64,000 bases of DNA from Fremontodendron californicum (GCA_030761205.1 JAULJL010000039.1:2800001-2864000), one strand, 5' to 3'; numbered from the stretch's first letter, positions 36,505-49,168 are shown. Made by a program: numbers and translations. Notes: a model not told the origin generated them from the letters alone.

Positions 36505-36960
36505 TCAACGCATTGACATCAGTGTACGAACTTTCTTTTGTCTTTCTGCTTTCTTGGCGCTTGGGGTCCTCTTCATTTTCTGCAATTCCTCCATCACAGC
36601 TTTCTCTACAGTGTCAATGGAGTTCAAGAGTTTCTTTTGGGGTGTAAGAAGCTCTTCTGATTCCTCAGCATTCTGATTAGTGACATTAAGCAAAATCTTT
36701 GACACATTTATGACTGATGGAGGACAAGGCTTCAATCTGGAAGTTGAAGCTGGAGTAGAGAAATTGTGCTCGAGTTGAGCAGCTGATGATACATTTGAAT
36801 TAAGAACCCTTTCATCATGGGATATTGGGTTCTCAACTATTAGGCCTTCGCCATCTCCTAAACGAGCTCTCCTCCTTTCAATGGCCTGGTTAAATCCTCA
36901 TCAAATTTTATTATCACAATAAAACAAGCCCAAGAAAACATCCCAGTGAAAGAACAAAAA

Positions 36961-37011
<51 letters not shown>

Positions 37012-38516
37012 ACCAACTCTATTTCTGCTCAAATCCTATGACTCCAACGAACCTGAAGCTAAATTAGGCTTCCACCTCAAAATTGACAACCAAAAGAAAT
37101 ATGAGAAATTTTCCTACTTTGACAGACTCAGAAAGCAAAGATTCTGTTTGGTGCTCGAGTTGAGCGCCCAATCTAATGTGCTACTCAATTGTGGTTGAAA
37201 GCTATGTTACCTGGACTCAGAGGTGAGTGTCGGATCCAGGTATATGTCCGACACGAGTATGCTCAATTTTTTCAAAGTTTTTCCATATATTTGGAGGATC
37301 ATACCCCAATACCAATGTCCGAATATGTCGGACACGGATACTTCAGGGAAAATGAAGAGTCCAGGCGGGTAACATAGGTTGAAAGGATAGGACACCAGTG
37401 TGTGGCTATTTCATAGGATGACCCTGTAACAGGGCAGTGTAATGAATGGCCATCTCATTAACACACCTGATGAAAGCCATATAGCAAAAATTAGAACAAA
37501 ATTGAAAAAGAAAAAAAAAAACCCTTAAAACAACTGAAGCTAATATATCAGACTGAAAATTAGATAGCAAAAAGACCAACAGACAGTATGAATCCATGAA
37601 CCACAGGGAAATGGACTATGGGTGAATAAGAAATACTAAGGGAACCTAGAGACAAATAAAACACACTTAACAAAGATGAAGACAATTAGATGAACATCAA
37701 CTGTTTAAGAATCCAAGGAGGTTTTTCACTAAATGTAAATGAATGAATCAAAATCCAGACATGAGAAACTAAAATCAGCTGATTCAAGCCAGAGTAAGCA
37801 ACTTTTATAGTAATATAAATTCAGCAATCATTAACTTATTGGAAAATAAGAAAAAAGAAAGACAATAAATACCAAAAACAATCACATTGCCTTAAATTTG
37901 AAAAGTCTTTCTTGAATGACCAAAATATAACCACCAAAAGGAAATGAAGCCCAAACCATGAAAGTACATAAATCAGCAGTTGAATGGTCATAATTTCAAG
38001 AAATCTCTCGTTACCAGAACAATTAAACAAACCAACCAAACTTTCTTTTTGAAGCGAACATAAAAAATAGTAAAGAAACAGATCAAAGCCACAATCAAGA
38101 TATGAAAAATAAAAAGCGAGCATTACCCTTACAACAGCAGTAATATCCTGGAGAGGAGTTCTTGGGTACCAAGAAGGTAACACACTGCCCGTAACTCCAA
38201 CCCTTCCACGGCCCATGGGACTCGCTGTCACCGGAGCATTCTCTCTTCCCGGAGCCGCCGATCGGTAAAGATTCCGGCCACGTCTAATACCGAATCTTGG
38301 GGTCCGGAAACTGCTGCCCCTGCGGAGCCTTACACCACGCGCCGTAGAAGTAGTAACACCAACACCCATTGGCCTACGCGTAACTGCTTGTCGAACAGGG
38401 GAGCCTAACAACTCCTGTGCTTCATCTGAGAGGATCCCCAAAGGCCCGGACCGTCTTCGAGCGAAGACTTCTGCTATATCAACGGCTCTCATGATTCTAT
38501 CTCTTGACTCTGCCAT
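36505..38516 (-). CDS. UVI4/GIG1(OSD1)-type APC/C inhibitor
   Basis: Minus-strand exons 38516-38127 and 36885-36505 join to 256 aa. It begins MAESRDRIMRAVDIAEVFARR, close to the N terminus of the plant UVI4 (POLYCHOME) and GIG1/OSD1 proteins. Visible motifs are GREN at residues 90-93 (GxEN box), RTPL at 119-122 in the conserved LPSWYPRTPLQDIT block (D-box-like), RARL at 136-139 and a C-terminal Met-Arg (MR tail) in TLMSMR. In Arabidopsis these plant-specific proteins inhibit the anaphase-promoting complex and control endoreduplication and meiotic exit. Which of the two paralogues this is cannot be decided here, so no symbol is given. The 1.24-kb intron holds a TA microsatellite and a family B MITE. 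Confidence 0.9.
36963..37011. repeat. TA dinucleotide microsatellite
   Basis: About 24 TA units in the intron of the UVI4/GIG1-like gene. Confidence 0.95.
37202..37377 (+). mobile_element. Family B hAT-like MITE, copy B2 (UVI4/GIG1 intron)
   Basis: A 176-bp element with the perfect 8-bp duplication GTTGAAAG (37194-37201 and 37378-37385). The ends CTATGTTACC and GGGTAACATAG are inverted. Confidence 0.9.
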
Positions 38517-39422
38517 TGCTTATGAATTTCAACTAAAAAAAAAACGAACATTGATATCAGAAACTTCCAAGAAAATGGGGAAGAAAACAAGAAAGAAAGA
38601 AGAAGAAAAAGATTGAGAAAATGGGTTGGGTTAGTTTTACTTACCTTGGAAGAATATGGTGGTGATGAAGGGTCTCGCAGCAGAGGATAAAAAGGTGAAA
38701 GAGAGAGAGAGAGAGAGAGAGAGGCGAATTTTGGCAAATTTTTCAAAGTGAAAAATGGGCGGTATTAAAGGCAGAGAAAGGGAGTTCAGGGGAGATGTTT
38801 TCCATTGGGTATTTTTAATTTTCAAATTTTGGATTTAGGCGCTTAAGCATTCTCGGGTTTATTTGTATAAGATTACTCTTTCGTCCTTCTCGAGTTTAAG
38901 AATTTCTTATCGAAAAATTGTTATTAATGTGCAATATTTTGATTTTTTCGTAATTGAATCAAATAATTTAATTTTATAATTAAATTTTTTTGAATATAAT
39001 TTTTTTTATTTGATTTCTTTTATTATTGAATTTTTTAATTTTTTTAATGTTATTTTTTAGCTTTTTTTTGCTAATTAAATTATTTTTTAATTTATTTGCA
39101 TAAATTTTAAAATGAAATATTTGTTTTATCTTATAAAAATTTTAAAATATATAACATTTAATAAATAAAAAATGCAATTCTATATGAATAATTTAAGTTT
39201 CAAGTTATTACTGAAATCAAATCGAATGTAATAAAAATATGATTCAAACCAAATTGAATGTTACGATTGGAATTGATTTAGCCCTAGATTCATCATCTTA
39301 ATTAGTAGTAGTACTTATTTTTTCTTATTGTAGTATTTTATACTTCACAAGCGGGCTTAGTAGGTTAATATATATGCTTTAGGATATATTAAAAAATTAA
39401 AAAAAAAATTAGACATGTGATA
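38517..39422 (-). promoter_or_regulatory. Upstream region of the UVI4/GIG1-like gene
   Basis: Contains a GA dinucleotide run at about 38698-38722 that probably lies in the 5' UTR, then AT-rich DNA. No other gene was seen. Confidence 0.45.
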
Positions 39423-39430
39423 ATCTCATA

Positions 39431-39630
39431 CACACCTGCTCAAGGGCCGAACCCGAGTCAGCCCGTAAGCTTATTTTATTGTTCATAAATTATTAAAATT
39501 TTATTTTTATATATTTTACAATTAAATTTAAACAAAAATTATTTTTTATTTAATGAATAATAATTCGGGCCGGCTCAAAATTACAAAAAACCTTTATCCA
39601 GTCGGGCTATCCGATCTTTGAACAAGTCTA
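39431..39630. mobile_element. Family A hAT-like MITE, copy A5 (shortened)
   Basis: A 200-bp element, reverse orientation relative to A1. The ends are CACACCTGCTCA and TGAACAAGTCTA. The flanks ATCTCATA and ATCTCGTA agree at seven of eight bases. It is shorter than other copies, with the GC-rich right block trimmed. Confidence 0.75.
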
Positions 39631-39916
39631 ATCTCGTACCCCAGTTATAAAACTAAACAATTCTTCCTTTGATAAATATATTAATAATGTAAGAAAATAG
39701 ATAAATTTTGCATCTCATGCATGCAGAGCCAATATATGTAAGCCTCATTTCATGAATATGAATATCCTTTTTCCTACAAAAATACTGATATGCTTTTCTT
39801 ATGAATTACAAAATTGAACCTAAATTAACGAATCAAGAAGTTTGTCAAAAACAAAGTTGAGCAAAAAAGAAAAAATTAAAAACAAAGGCGAGCTGTTAAA
39901 AATATGAGGATTATTA

Positions 39917-42900
39917 TTATCCACAGCAGCCACCTTTCCTTTCTGTTTGCAGCTCCTGAGTGGGAACAATAATCCGAGTTCCCTTAAGAATACCTGAATT
40001 GCCATAGGGATCTAACTCATCATTTGCAGAAAGTGTTTTCTTGCTGATTATTCGATAAATCTCTGATAGAATTGTCAAAAATGCAGTTTCAACATTGGTA
40101 GATTCTAGAGCTGATGTCTCCATGAAGAACAGATTCTCTCTTTGAGCAAACTCTTGTGCATCTTCAGTTGGCACTGCTCTCAGACTTCCCAAATCACACT
40201 TGTTGCCAATCAGCATGATAACAATGTTCTTATCAGCATGCCCCCTCAATTCCTCTAGCCACCTTGCCATGTTGTCGAACGATTGACGCTTGGTCATGTC
40301 GTAAACTAACATCGCTCCGACTGCTCCTCGGTAGTATGCACTTGTCACGGCCCTATACCTGATAGGAGAAAGCGACAAGGATACTTCAACACACCATATC
40401 CGGACATGGGTATGGGGATATATGAAGGAAACAAAAAACCGTCCCAAGAGCTTCTCAAGGCATCAGCCATTGCCATGTTACTTTCTTTGTTGCTCCAACT
40501 CTTCATTTCTCTTGAAATAACCGTGTCCGACGCATATCCGGGCATGGGTATGGGGATATGATCCTCCAAGGACCCTCCAAATACATGAAAATCTTGGAAA
40601 AAACTGAACAAACCCATGTCGGACACATACCTGTATCCGACACTCACACAAAAGTCCGAGTAACATAGGTTACTTTGGGGGCACTAATCTATAAGTTAAA
40701 ATGAATAAGGACCAAAACCCCGGCAATTAGACATATAGCAGAGAAGATGGTTCGATTTATATAGTTTCACATAGAATAAGCAAGCACTAAGATTACCATG
40801 TCAAAAAGAAGGATTAGCAACCTCTGCTTGTTGCTGCAGCAGGATGACTAGTTTTTTTAAAGCAAAGTAATTGTCATCATCAATGTATAAGAAGAACAAA
40901 ACAAAACAAACTGGTCAATCAAATTTCTTCCTTTCAGCTTTGTGAATGCACTAATATAGATTGGATGAAACCATTCAGCCAGTATGCATACTACATAAAG
41001 TAATGAATGAGGGTTTATGTTATAGATTCAATTTAATTCCTGCAGAATTTGTGGATCTTTTGAGATAAGAACTCGCTTTCTTTCACTTTATATAGTCATA
41101 AATCTATTACACAAACTCATTGATCTGCTTGAACTGCTCTAGAATCTCAAAAAATGAACTAAATATGTTTGTCAATGTAGCATGAATCTGCTTGAGTAAA
41201 GATGCCCCGATAGATTCATGAAAATTCGATAAACACTAATTCTCTTGTACAGGCTATAACACCAAATTCAGTTTTCTATTACCTGACTTTTTCATGCATA
41301 AGTGTTTGTTTGTCATTGTTATTATCCCGACCTCTATATTATCAAACACTTACAATTTACAATATCCCCAATCAATTGGCTATTAGATTTAGCAAAAAGA
41401 AGAAGCAATATCAAACTATATTACTCTGCTTATCTTGTTCAGAGAGTTAATTGCTAACCTAGAAGGTCCATATTTCTATAAATTTTCAATCAATTCAGGG
41501 CTATTAGATCACTAAAAAGAAACAATTCAAACTAAATACAATGATTATCTTGTTGGCGAGTCAATTACAAGTCTAACACAACACGATATTGTTAACTTCT
41601 GTTACTTCCAATGTGATTGGAACATGACTATCTACTTATATTACTCGGACTCGGGTGTGAGTGTAGGACACGGGTATGTTCAAATTTTTCCAAGATTTTC
41701 ATGTATTTGGAGGGTCCTCGGAGAATCATATCCCCATACCCATGTCCGGATATGCGTCGGAGACGGATACTTCAAGAAAAATGAAGAGTCGGAGCAACAT
41801 AGCTATCTACATATGCTGTACCATGCATTCAAGTAGCAGAAGTGGAGGGAGTGGTTTTCCGGTGGAAGTGAGTATTATCCAAGAGATGCACCGGCGCATT
41901 CAGATAAACACATGCAAGCACGCAAACAGGTATATACATCCGTGTAAGGACAAACATGCATACCTATACATAATACATGCATCCCTGAGCTTGTGCAAAC
42001 ACACATACACAAAAATAGCAGATAGCTATAACAGTGGTAAGTAAGTGACCAAAAATGATGTTCAGTAATTGAACAGGATAGGCAACAAAATATCTGGAAA
42101 AAATGTTGCGCTGCTTCATCTGAGCTTTTGACACTTCTCAATGGAATTTCATTCAGGATAAGATAAGGTGATCTTGAGGTTATGGAGGAAGAAAACAGAT
42201 AGCTATATAAAACAAAGGGTGTAGGCACATTTTAGTTAGACTTTCTAGATGCAGACAGAAAATTGTTCGTGGGTCTATCACAATTCAAGGAGCATTTCAA
42301 GAAGACTGAAGGACCTTGAAGAATATCAGGTATATAGGTTTTTGTTGTATATGTCTCATTAAAATTCCAATAATTACTTGTGAGGTAAATAAAATTGATA
42401 GTTGCAGCGCTAGGGCAACCCATGTAAGCCATTCTCTTGTTTAATGACAGAATCTATTGTAGGGTTAGTAAGAGTGAATAATTTGAAATTGCTTACAGTA
42501 TAATTTGTGGCATGTATACTCAATGATCAGACTTTGGTGTTTGTTCAAGTGAACTAAGAGGAAATTTTCACGTGTCAAAACTATGGTAATGTAGGATACA
42601 AGACTAAACGCCTGATTGCAACAAGACCAAATAGAACCTTTTCTTCTAGAAACTTCTTGGAGGATTACTCTAATCAGATATGCTATCCTGCAGATAAAAT
42701 GATGAGCAAATGTATTCTGGAGGAAATAAGCTATATATCAAAACTACAAATGAGTTTACATCCGAAACAAAAATACCATTTGGAGAAGATGGTATGCTCA
42801 TGACCAACGATAAAGAAGGAAAAGTGTATAACCGAAAACAGAATAAGGGTTATCATGGATGAACAAGATGATATTCTGGTTAGAAAATTGAAAGTGCAAA

Positions 42901-44457
42901 AGAATGGAAAGAGCAATACGTATCACTGAAATTCAGAGAGTAAACCAGAGTCCTATAAAGGATTAAGGTAAAGAATAGATAGTAGAAACAGTAATCATTA
43001 CGCAGTGGATTCAAGATTGAGTAAAATGATGCAACAATAAGCCAAGAACCCAGGATAGTAAGATACCATGCCACAATCCTATTTTCTGTGCTTGCTTGAT
43101 GAAAATCCAGCCTAAGAATAAACCATAAAGTTCCAAATAAACAACCCATGAAGTCAGAAAATACTGAAACCTCACTTTGATGTACTCTTGAGAAAACTAT
43201 AATACAACTTCATCATAAATGAAAGATGAACAGTCTATTAATAGCATAAATTACATGAAGAATGTTTTACTAGTACGTATGATGTTGGCATTGCAATAAC
43301 ATGTTTCTGAAAGGTCTCAAGTCTCATTGTTTCTTGATGTTTTAACTGGTGGAAATCAAATAGTTCTTTGCTTCTTTCTTTTTCTTTTCTAATTTTAATT
43401 TTTTTAAGGAGGAAGAGAACATTATATCAGATAAAAGGCTTATACAAACAACAGCATCAGCAATGGGCTATTACATTTCATTATCTCTTCTCAATCTGTA
43501 ACCAAATAAAATGGATCTGTTGTATCTTCAACAACAATGACACCAAAAATTTAAAGTCTTTATTGGAGGACTAAGAATTTTCCACTGAATACCATCTAAA
43601 AGCATTTCTAGAACACTCAGACAATAACAAAACCTGGGAAGTGATTGTTGGCATAGCAGCTCAGCTGCTATGACATTGCCATTTACCATTTCAAACCAGC
43701 ATTACAATAGAATCACTGACAGAATTTGTAAGACTTAAGTTCCACATTAAACAACCTAACCATTGACATCACTCATTGAATTGAAAAAGAAGCAACATAA
43801 AGATGTACATCACATTAACCAAATCAGAAAATCTCAAGCTACTGGATCCCTTGGCTTCAACTAAGTAGTATGTCTTCAACCAACCAATATATCATCATCT
43901 CCAGAATTCCGCCATAAGCCGGAGCATCCCTTATACCTCCATATTATCGTTATAGAACGTATAAAGGCATTACTTTCCTATCTGATTCTTGTTCCATCCC
44001 ATGAAACATTGATGCAGTTCCACCTCAATTCTAATCTACATTAATTTCCTAATTTTCTTAGCTTGAAAAAATGAAGCTTGTTCTGCCTATTACAATTGTT
44101 CCTTGGGTAGGTAAAAAGATATAACATAATTGTTCCTCAAATTTAACAATTATACAAATCCACTCAAAAAAATACAATTATGAAAATAACTAATTAAAAA
44201 ATTCAGGCATATATAGGAAAAAAATCTTACCTTTCTTGGCCAGCAGTATCCCAAATCTGCACTTTAACAATCTTGTTATCAATGGAAAGGGTTTTAGTCT
44301 GGAATTCAACACCAATTGTGGCTTTTGAATCCAAACTGAATTCGTTCCTGGCGAAACGAGCCAGAAACTGAGATTTCCCAACTGCTGAATCCCCAACCAA
44401 AACCACTTTGAATACATAATCAATCTTTTGATTGTAATCCCCATACAATTTTGACAT
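39917..44457 (-). CDS. RABA4D: RABA4d-like Rab GTPase
   Basis: Minus-strand exons 44457-44231 and 40358-39917 join to 222 aa beginning MSKLYGDYNQKIDYVFK. The ATG was chosen for its match to the RABA4d start; the upstream in-frame codons have no ATG. G motifs: GDSAVGKS (22-29), the switch I Thr in KATIGVEF (T47), WDTAGQE (69-75), NKCD (128-131) and ETSA (156-159). The C terminus KGGCCG has a Cys pair for geranylgeranylation. RabA4 proteins direct trans-Golgi to plasma-membrane traffic in tip growth, and Arabidopsis RABA4D acts in pollen tubes. The intron is 3.87 kb and holds two family B MITEs and a fragment. Assignment to RABA4d rather than another RABA4 is likely but not certain. Confidence 0.92.
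40379..40428 (-). mobile_element. Family B MITE fragment
   Basis: About 50 bp (GGATACTTCAACA and CCGGACATGGGTATGGGG) matches the middle of family B. It lies about 20 bp inside the RABA4d intron, close to the acceptor site of exon 2. Confidence 0.55.
40485..40668 (-). mobile_element. Family B hAT-like MITE, copy B3 (RABA4d intron)
   Basis: A 184-bp element with the perfect 8-bp duplication GTTACTTT (40477-40484 and 40669-40676). It ends with GAGTAACATAG. Confidence 0.9.
41636..41802 (+). mobile_element. Family B hAT-like MITE, copy B4 (RABA4d intron)
   Basis: A 167-bp element with the perfect 8-bp duplication CTATCTAC (41628-41635 and 41803-41810). The ends are TTATATTACTCGGACTC and GAGTCGGAGCAACATAG. 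Confidence 0.92.
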
Positions 44458-45850
44458 GGTCACCAGCCAATCAAATTCCCCCTCAGAGTGATCCACCGCT
44501 CAAAATCTAGAAATAAATTCGATCATAAAACACAATAATTAAATCATATAAAACTGGTGGTTGAGACTAATCATGTGGATCTGGGGGAATATACAAGAAG
44601 TGAAACTTTGCATGGCATAAATTATAGATCAAAGTGAGAAATGTGGGCAAAATAGGAATAATGGTGAATGCGAAGTGGTCGATATGGGAATTGGCAATTA
44701 GGGTTAGGGTTAGAGGAAGAAGAAGATCAGAGAATTTTGGATTTACTAAAAGGCTCTTTTGTTAAGAGGTGAAGGAGGAAGCCAAACACCAACGGTCAGT
44801 GCGGGACTCATTAACGGTTTTTTTTTTTTTTTATTTTTTTTATTACTACTTTAGAAGAAATATTCTGGTGTGTTGCATGGACACCAAATTTTGGTGTGGC
44901 TCATTTTTCTTAAACTTTATCACGTAATCTAAAATAGAAAAAAAAATGATAGGTATTAAGATTCGATCTTTAAATTTTCTGAATATTATTTTTTAAAAAT
45001 AACTACATGAATTAACTGAATTAAACTTTAAATATTTTATTTCTTTTACAAATGAAATTTTTTTATTTTTCTATACATAGAATTTAATTTAATTTTTGGA
45101 ATTAATTATAAAAAAGTTTAGAAATAATAATGAGGAATGCAATACAAAAACATGTCCTATACAATTTTCTCTTTATTTCTTATCTATAATATATATAAAA
45201 ACACGAATGTAAAAAAAAAAAAATTGATCTAACGAAAATAATCATCGTTGTTCATTATATTACTAAATTACCATTATAAATATTTTTTATTATTAATAAA
45301 ATTTATCTAATTTATGATTAAGTAATTTAATTTTCTTAAAATACTTTCGTTAAATAAATTAATTTGATAAAAAAAAATTTATGTAAAGTTGCTTTATCTT
45401 AAAAAATTTAATTTTTCATTTATCTTAAAAAATGAATTGATTTAATTGAAATAAATAAAAAGTCAAAATTTACATTAATTTTTTTCATAATTAATTTTGC
45501 ATTGATATTAAAAACAATATAATAATTTGATATACTTTGTACATGAAACAAATTTTACATGCAAATTTTATTTAATATGTATTTTATTATTTTTATTTAT
45601 TTTTAAAATATATAATTATATATTAAAAATAAATAAATCAACATGCGATAACAAATACTAGTAATTTGAAATGGGAAGCTTTGTTAGGTTACAGGATTGC
45701 TATCTTGTGATGGAATGCAGCCAAACTTTTTACATCACAAAAAAAAAAAAAAAAAAATCTAAAAGCTTCTATATACTTTGGTTCACCACATCAAAAAGAG
45801 CAACAATTCATTCAGATCAAAATGTTGTCCCCTTCTCTCCACTCCTTTCC
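44458..45850. other. Upstream region of the RABA4d-like gene and AT-rich spacer
   Basis: Near the gene, 44698-44712 carries three TTAGGG-type units (CTAACCCTAACCCTAA in gene orientation), about 240 bp before the ATG, resembling telo-box promoter sites. Beyond about 44820 the DNA is AT-rich, with a possible SINE-like block near 44950-45030. No further gene was seen. Confidence 0.45.
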
Positions 45851-46021
45851 TTATTTACTTGAACTCGGAGTAAATGTAGAATACGGATATATGTTCGGTT
45901 TCATATATTTGAAAGATCATACTCATACTCATACTCATACTCATACCCATATCCGAATATGTGTCGGACACAAGTATTGGACACAATACTTTAGAAAAAA
46001 TGAAAAATCCGAATAACATAG
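45851..46021 (+). mobile_element. Family B MITE, copy B5 (3' of bHLH gene)
   Basis: A diverged copy with an internal CATACT-type microsatellite (about 45916-45946) and the end GAATAACATAG. It ends 26 bp beyond the bHLH stop codon, so it probably lies in the 3' UTR. Confidence 0.7.
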
Positions 46022-46046
46022 ATCTTTTGTACAGAAGCAAAGCAAA

Positions 46047-49000
46047 TCATACAATTTGATTAGGGACTGGCTTCTGAATATTTAAGCACCTGCACTTTGC
46101 ACGCTTGTCCCTAAGAGTCTGCAAAACAATATTTATTGCAAGTATAAGATGAAAAACAAGTTATCAGAAAAGAATGTTTCTGTTGGAAGTTTGGGCTCTT
46201 CTCAAGTACCTTGGATTGTTTTTGGAGGTCCTTGATGTAATCCACAGCCAAATCTAACATGTCTGCTGTGTTTGTTTGCTGCCAAAATAAAACCCCAAAA
46301 CATTCAGTTTCCAAATACAGAAATTCTGTGTCCAAAAGTACAAGGAAAAAAAAAAAAATCATACCTTGTCCATGTTTGGAACAAGCTCTTGTAGGTTTCT
46401 CATTCGTTCACTGATCCGGGTTCTTCTCACCTGAAAGCAATTTACCCGTTATAGTCCTCTTTACAAAATCACCAAATATGTAAAAATCCATTTTACTCGA
46501 ATTCGGATGTGAGTATCAGACACGAGTATGTATTTGGCACGGGTATGTTCACTTTTTTCCAAGATTTCCATGTATTTGAAGGGTCGTTGGAGGATCATAT
46601 CCCCATACCCATATCCGAATATGGGTCAGACACAAGTACTTCAAAAAAAATGAAAAGCCGGAGCAACATAGGTACCGTACAAACAACTTAAGCTACAAAG
46701 ATCTCCAAGTTGTACGTGTTTTGTTTGCTTGTGCATGTATGTATTAGAATAATTTGATAGTTTCAATTTGGTTTCTTATGAAATAAATATGGTGAATTTG
46801 AAATTATGTTTGATATCTGATCAGGGGTAGTAAGGGAATGATCTATATTGCTCCGACTCTTTATTTTTCTTGAAGTACTCATGTCCGATGCATATCTGGA
46901 CATAGATATGAGAATATGATCCCCCAAAGACCCTCCAAATATATGAAAAAACTTGGAATAAATCAAACATACCCGTGTCCGACACTCACACCCGAGTCCG
47001 AGCAACATAGGGAAGGACTATAACAGGTTTGAAATGTAGGAAATTTTTACCCTTTCTGCAATGCTTCGAGGATGAGTAGCAAAACCACGCTTAGCTCTAA
47101 TCTTACAAGGGACTGAATCTTGAAAATCTAGAAACTTTTCCATGGCAACCATCCCATTTGAAGTCTTTGGCAGACTCAAGTGGTGAGATAATACATGAAC
47201 ACGACTTCCAGGATCTTCATTCTATTGATAAAGAATAACTCAAAAATTAAAACCGATGCAACGAACAAAGAATTAATAAGAAAGCTATAATCTGTTTTCG
47301 AGGAATTTGAGAAAAAGCTATAGTTGATATGCAAATTTATACCTGGTTAGTGGAGAAGAACTTCCGGTCATTATCTTGTGTCCATTTCCAAGAACCATAT
47401 TGGTGTTCAGTGCCATAGAATTGAGCATCACAGTTGATATTTCCAGGTTTGCCATCATCAGGGCTATTAGCCCCAATGCTTTCATCGCCAATTTCGGATA
47501 TCTGCGACAACATGCCCGAGGAAGAAGGTAGTCTTGATGAGAAGCTAATCTGATTCTTCAATCTGTTTGAAGAGGGACTTGATTCTCCATTAGTACCCTT
47601 CACCGGCGCACAGTAGTTTCCCAAACCTTTCATGCTGGCATAGCCTGTAATTTACTGAAGACATTTTTAGTAGTTCATACCAGCCTCTTAACACTTGCTC
47701 AGTACTAAGTTTGCTAGTTTCACATTGCAATCAATGTATTCACTATACAACCTCAAACTATGTTGCTCTGACTTTTCATTTTTCTTGAATCCGTGTCCGA
47801 CACCCGTGTCCGATGCATATCCGGACATAGGTATAGAAATATGATCCTCCAAGGACCCTCCAAATACATGAAAATCTTAGAAAAAATTGAACATACTCGT
47901 ATCGGACACATACCCATGTCTGATACTCACACCCGAGTCCGTATAACATAGACCTCAAATGTCCAAGTTCCATATTTTGTTGCCGAGAAAATTTAGATGA
48001 AAATTTTAAATTTCAACAAGTATTTAGCATTAATGGAATCTATGTCACCAATCCCACCCTACTTTGCTCTACATGACCTAAATTACTAAATCCATTTTCT
48101 TGCAAGAATGAATTGAAATTTCTTCTCTTTTTGCCTCTGGTTCCTCCCATACTAAACAGAAATTCAATAACAATTTTTAAAGAAGCAAAAAAGCCTTGAT
48201 TTCTTTACATGAATTAAAGTTCCCAAATCAAATATTAGTATAAACTCAATCTAACTATTAGTAAAGACTAAGTAACCAAATTAAATAAGTGGTCCATATT
48301 TTAATTTCAAAAAGCTTAATGATTATAAGTTATGTTATCCGGACTCTTCATATTTCTTAAATTACCCGTACCAACACATATTCGAACATAAATATAGGAT
48401 ATATGATCCTCCAAATTGAGTACATCCGACACATACCGTATCTAACATGCCCGATTCCAAGACCGAGTCCGGTAACATAGATTATTTGCTAGATCCATAT
48501 TTCAACACCAATATTTAAGCAAAACCAAAATGCCAACTTTAAAATTAAAGAGTATAGGTCGTTATCCAATCTTAAATGATTAGGGGAAAAAGAAAAAAAA
48601 AAAAAAACCAAACTAGCAAAAACTAAAAGTCTAAACTAAGTAACCAAAAAAGTTCCAGGCAAAGCATTAAAAACCTCAGCAAAATAAACTGATAATCATA
48701 AATGAGAACAAGAACAATACCATTTTGAATAGATAAGTTGGTAAAAAGCCCTGGAGGCGAGCTACTTTGCCTCATTAGGCTAGAAGTAACCGGTTTCCCT
48801 TGACTGCGGTGATCCATTCCCAATAACTCATACGAGCTATCCATGGCAGAGCTCTGCCTCGGATAATGAGGCGGTAACCCTGAATAACCCTGGTGCGAAT
48901 TCCCATAGTTAACAGCCGCCTCCGTCCCAGATTTGTCCTCGATTTCGCTGTCGCCGTCGCCGCCTCCGCCGCTTGAATTTATAAATCTGGATATCAATCT

Positions 49001-49168
49001 GTCTGAGTCGAAACCGCCTTTGTTAACGCCGCCGCAATCAAGGCCATAGGTGAAATTAGAAAGAAGAGAACTTGGAGCTGAACGAAAACGAAATAACCCT
49101 GAACTGGGTTGATTGTTTTGGTTTTGATGGGTACTTGAATCCATTGAAATTTCATCTATTCTTCCCAT
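46047..49168 (-). CDS. FBH-type bHLH transcription factor (bHLH130/bHLH122-like)
   Basis: Minus-strand exons 49168-48721, 47644-47343, 47221-47051, 46430-46365, 46278-46210 and 46118-46047 join in frame to 375 aa. The N terminus has SGLFRFRSAPSSLLSNF and RQSSSPPGLF, blocks typical of FBH proteins. The bHLH region (about residues 291-352) reads RAKRGFATHPRSIAERV, RRTRISERMRNLQELVPNMDK and QTNTADMLDLAVDYIKDLQKQ across three exons. The C terminus carries KCRC. FBH factors (bHLH80, 81, 122 and 130) are nuclear E-box binders; in Arabidopsis they activate CONSTANS. The exact paralogue is not resolved. Introns 1 and 3 each contain two family B MITEs. Confidence 0.92.
46489..46671 (+). mobile_element. 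Family B MITE, copy B6 (bHLH intron 3)
   Basis: A family B copy in plus orientation, ending GGAGCAACATAG. The left end is diverged (TTTTACTCGAATTCGG) and no clear duplication remains. Confidence 0.75.
46843..47010 (-). mobile_element. Family B MITE, copy B7 (bHLH intron 3)
   Basis: A 168-bp copy in the orientation opposite to B6, with ends CTATATTGCTCCGACTC and GAGTCCGAGCAACATAG. The flanks GGAATGAT and GGAAGGAC agree at six of eight bases. It ends 41 bp from the 5' splice site of the intron. Confidence 0.82.
47758..47951 (-). mobile_element. Family B hAT-like MITE, copy B8 (bHLH intron 1)
   Basis: A 194-bp copy with the perfect 8-bp duplication ACCTCAAA (47750-47757 and 47952-47959). It carries a short internal duplication of CCGTGTCCGA. 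Confidence 0.92.
48330..48480 (-). mobile_element. Family B MITE, copy B9 (bHLH intron 1)
   Basis: A shortened, diverged copy with ends TTATGTTATCCGGACTC and GAGTCCGGTAACATAG. The middle has an internal deletion. The flanks agree only partly. Confidence 0.75.
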
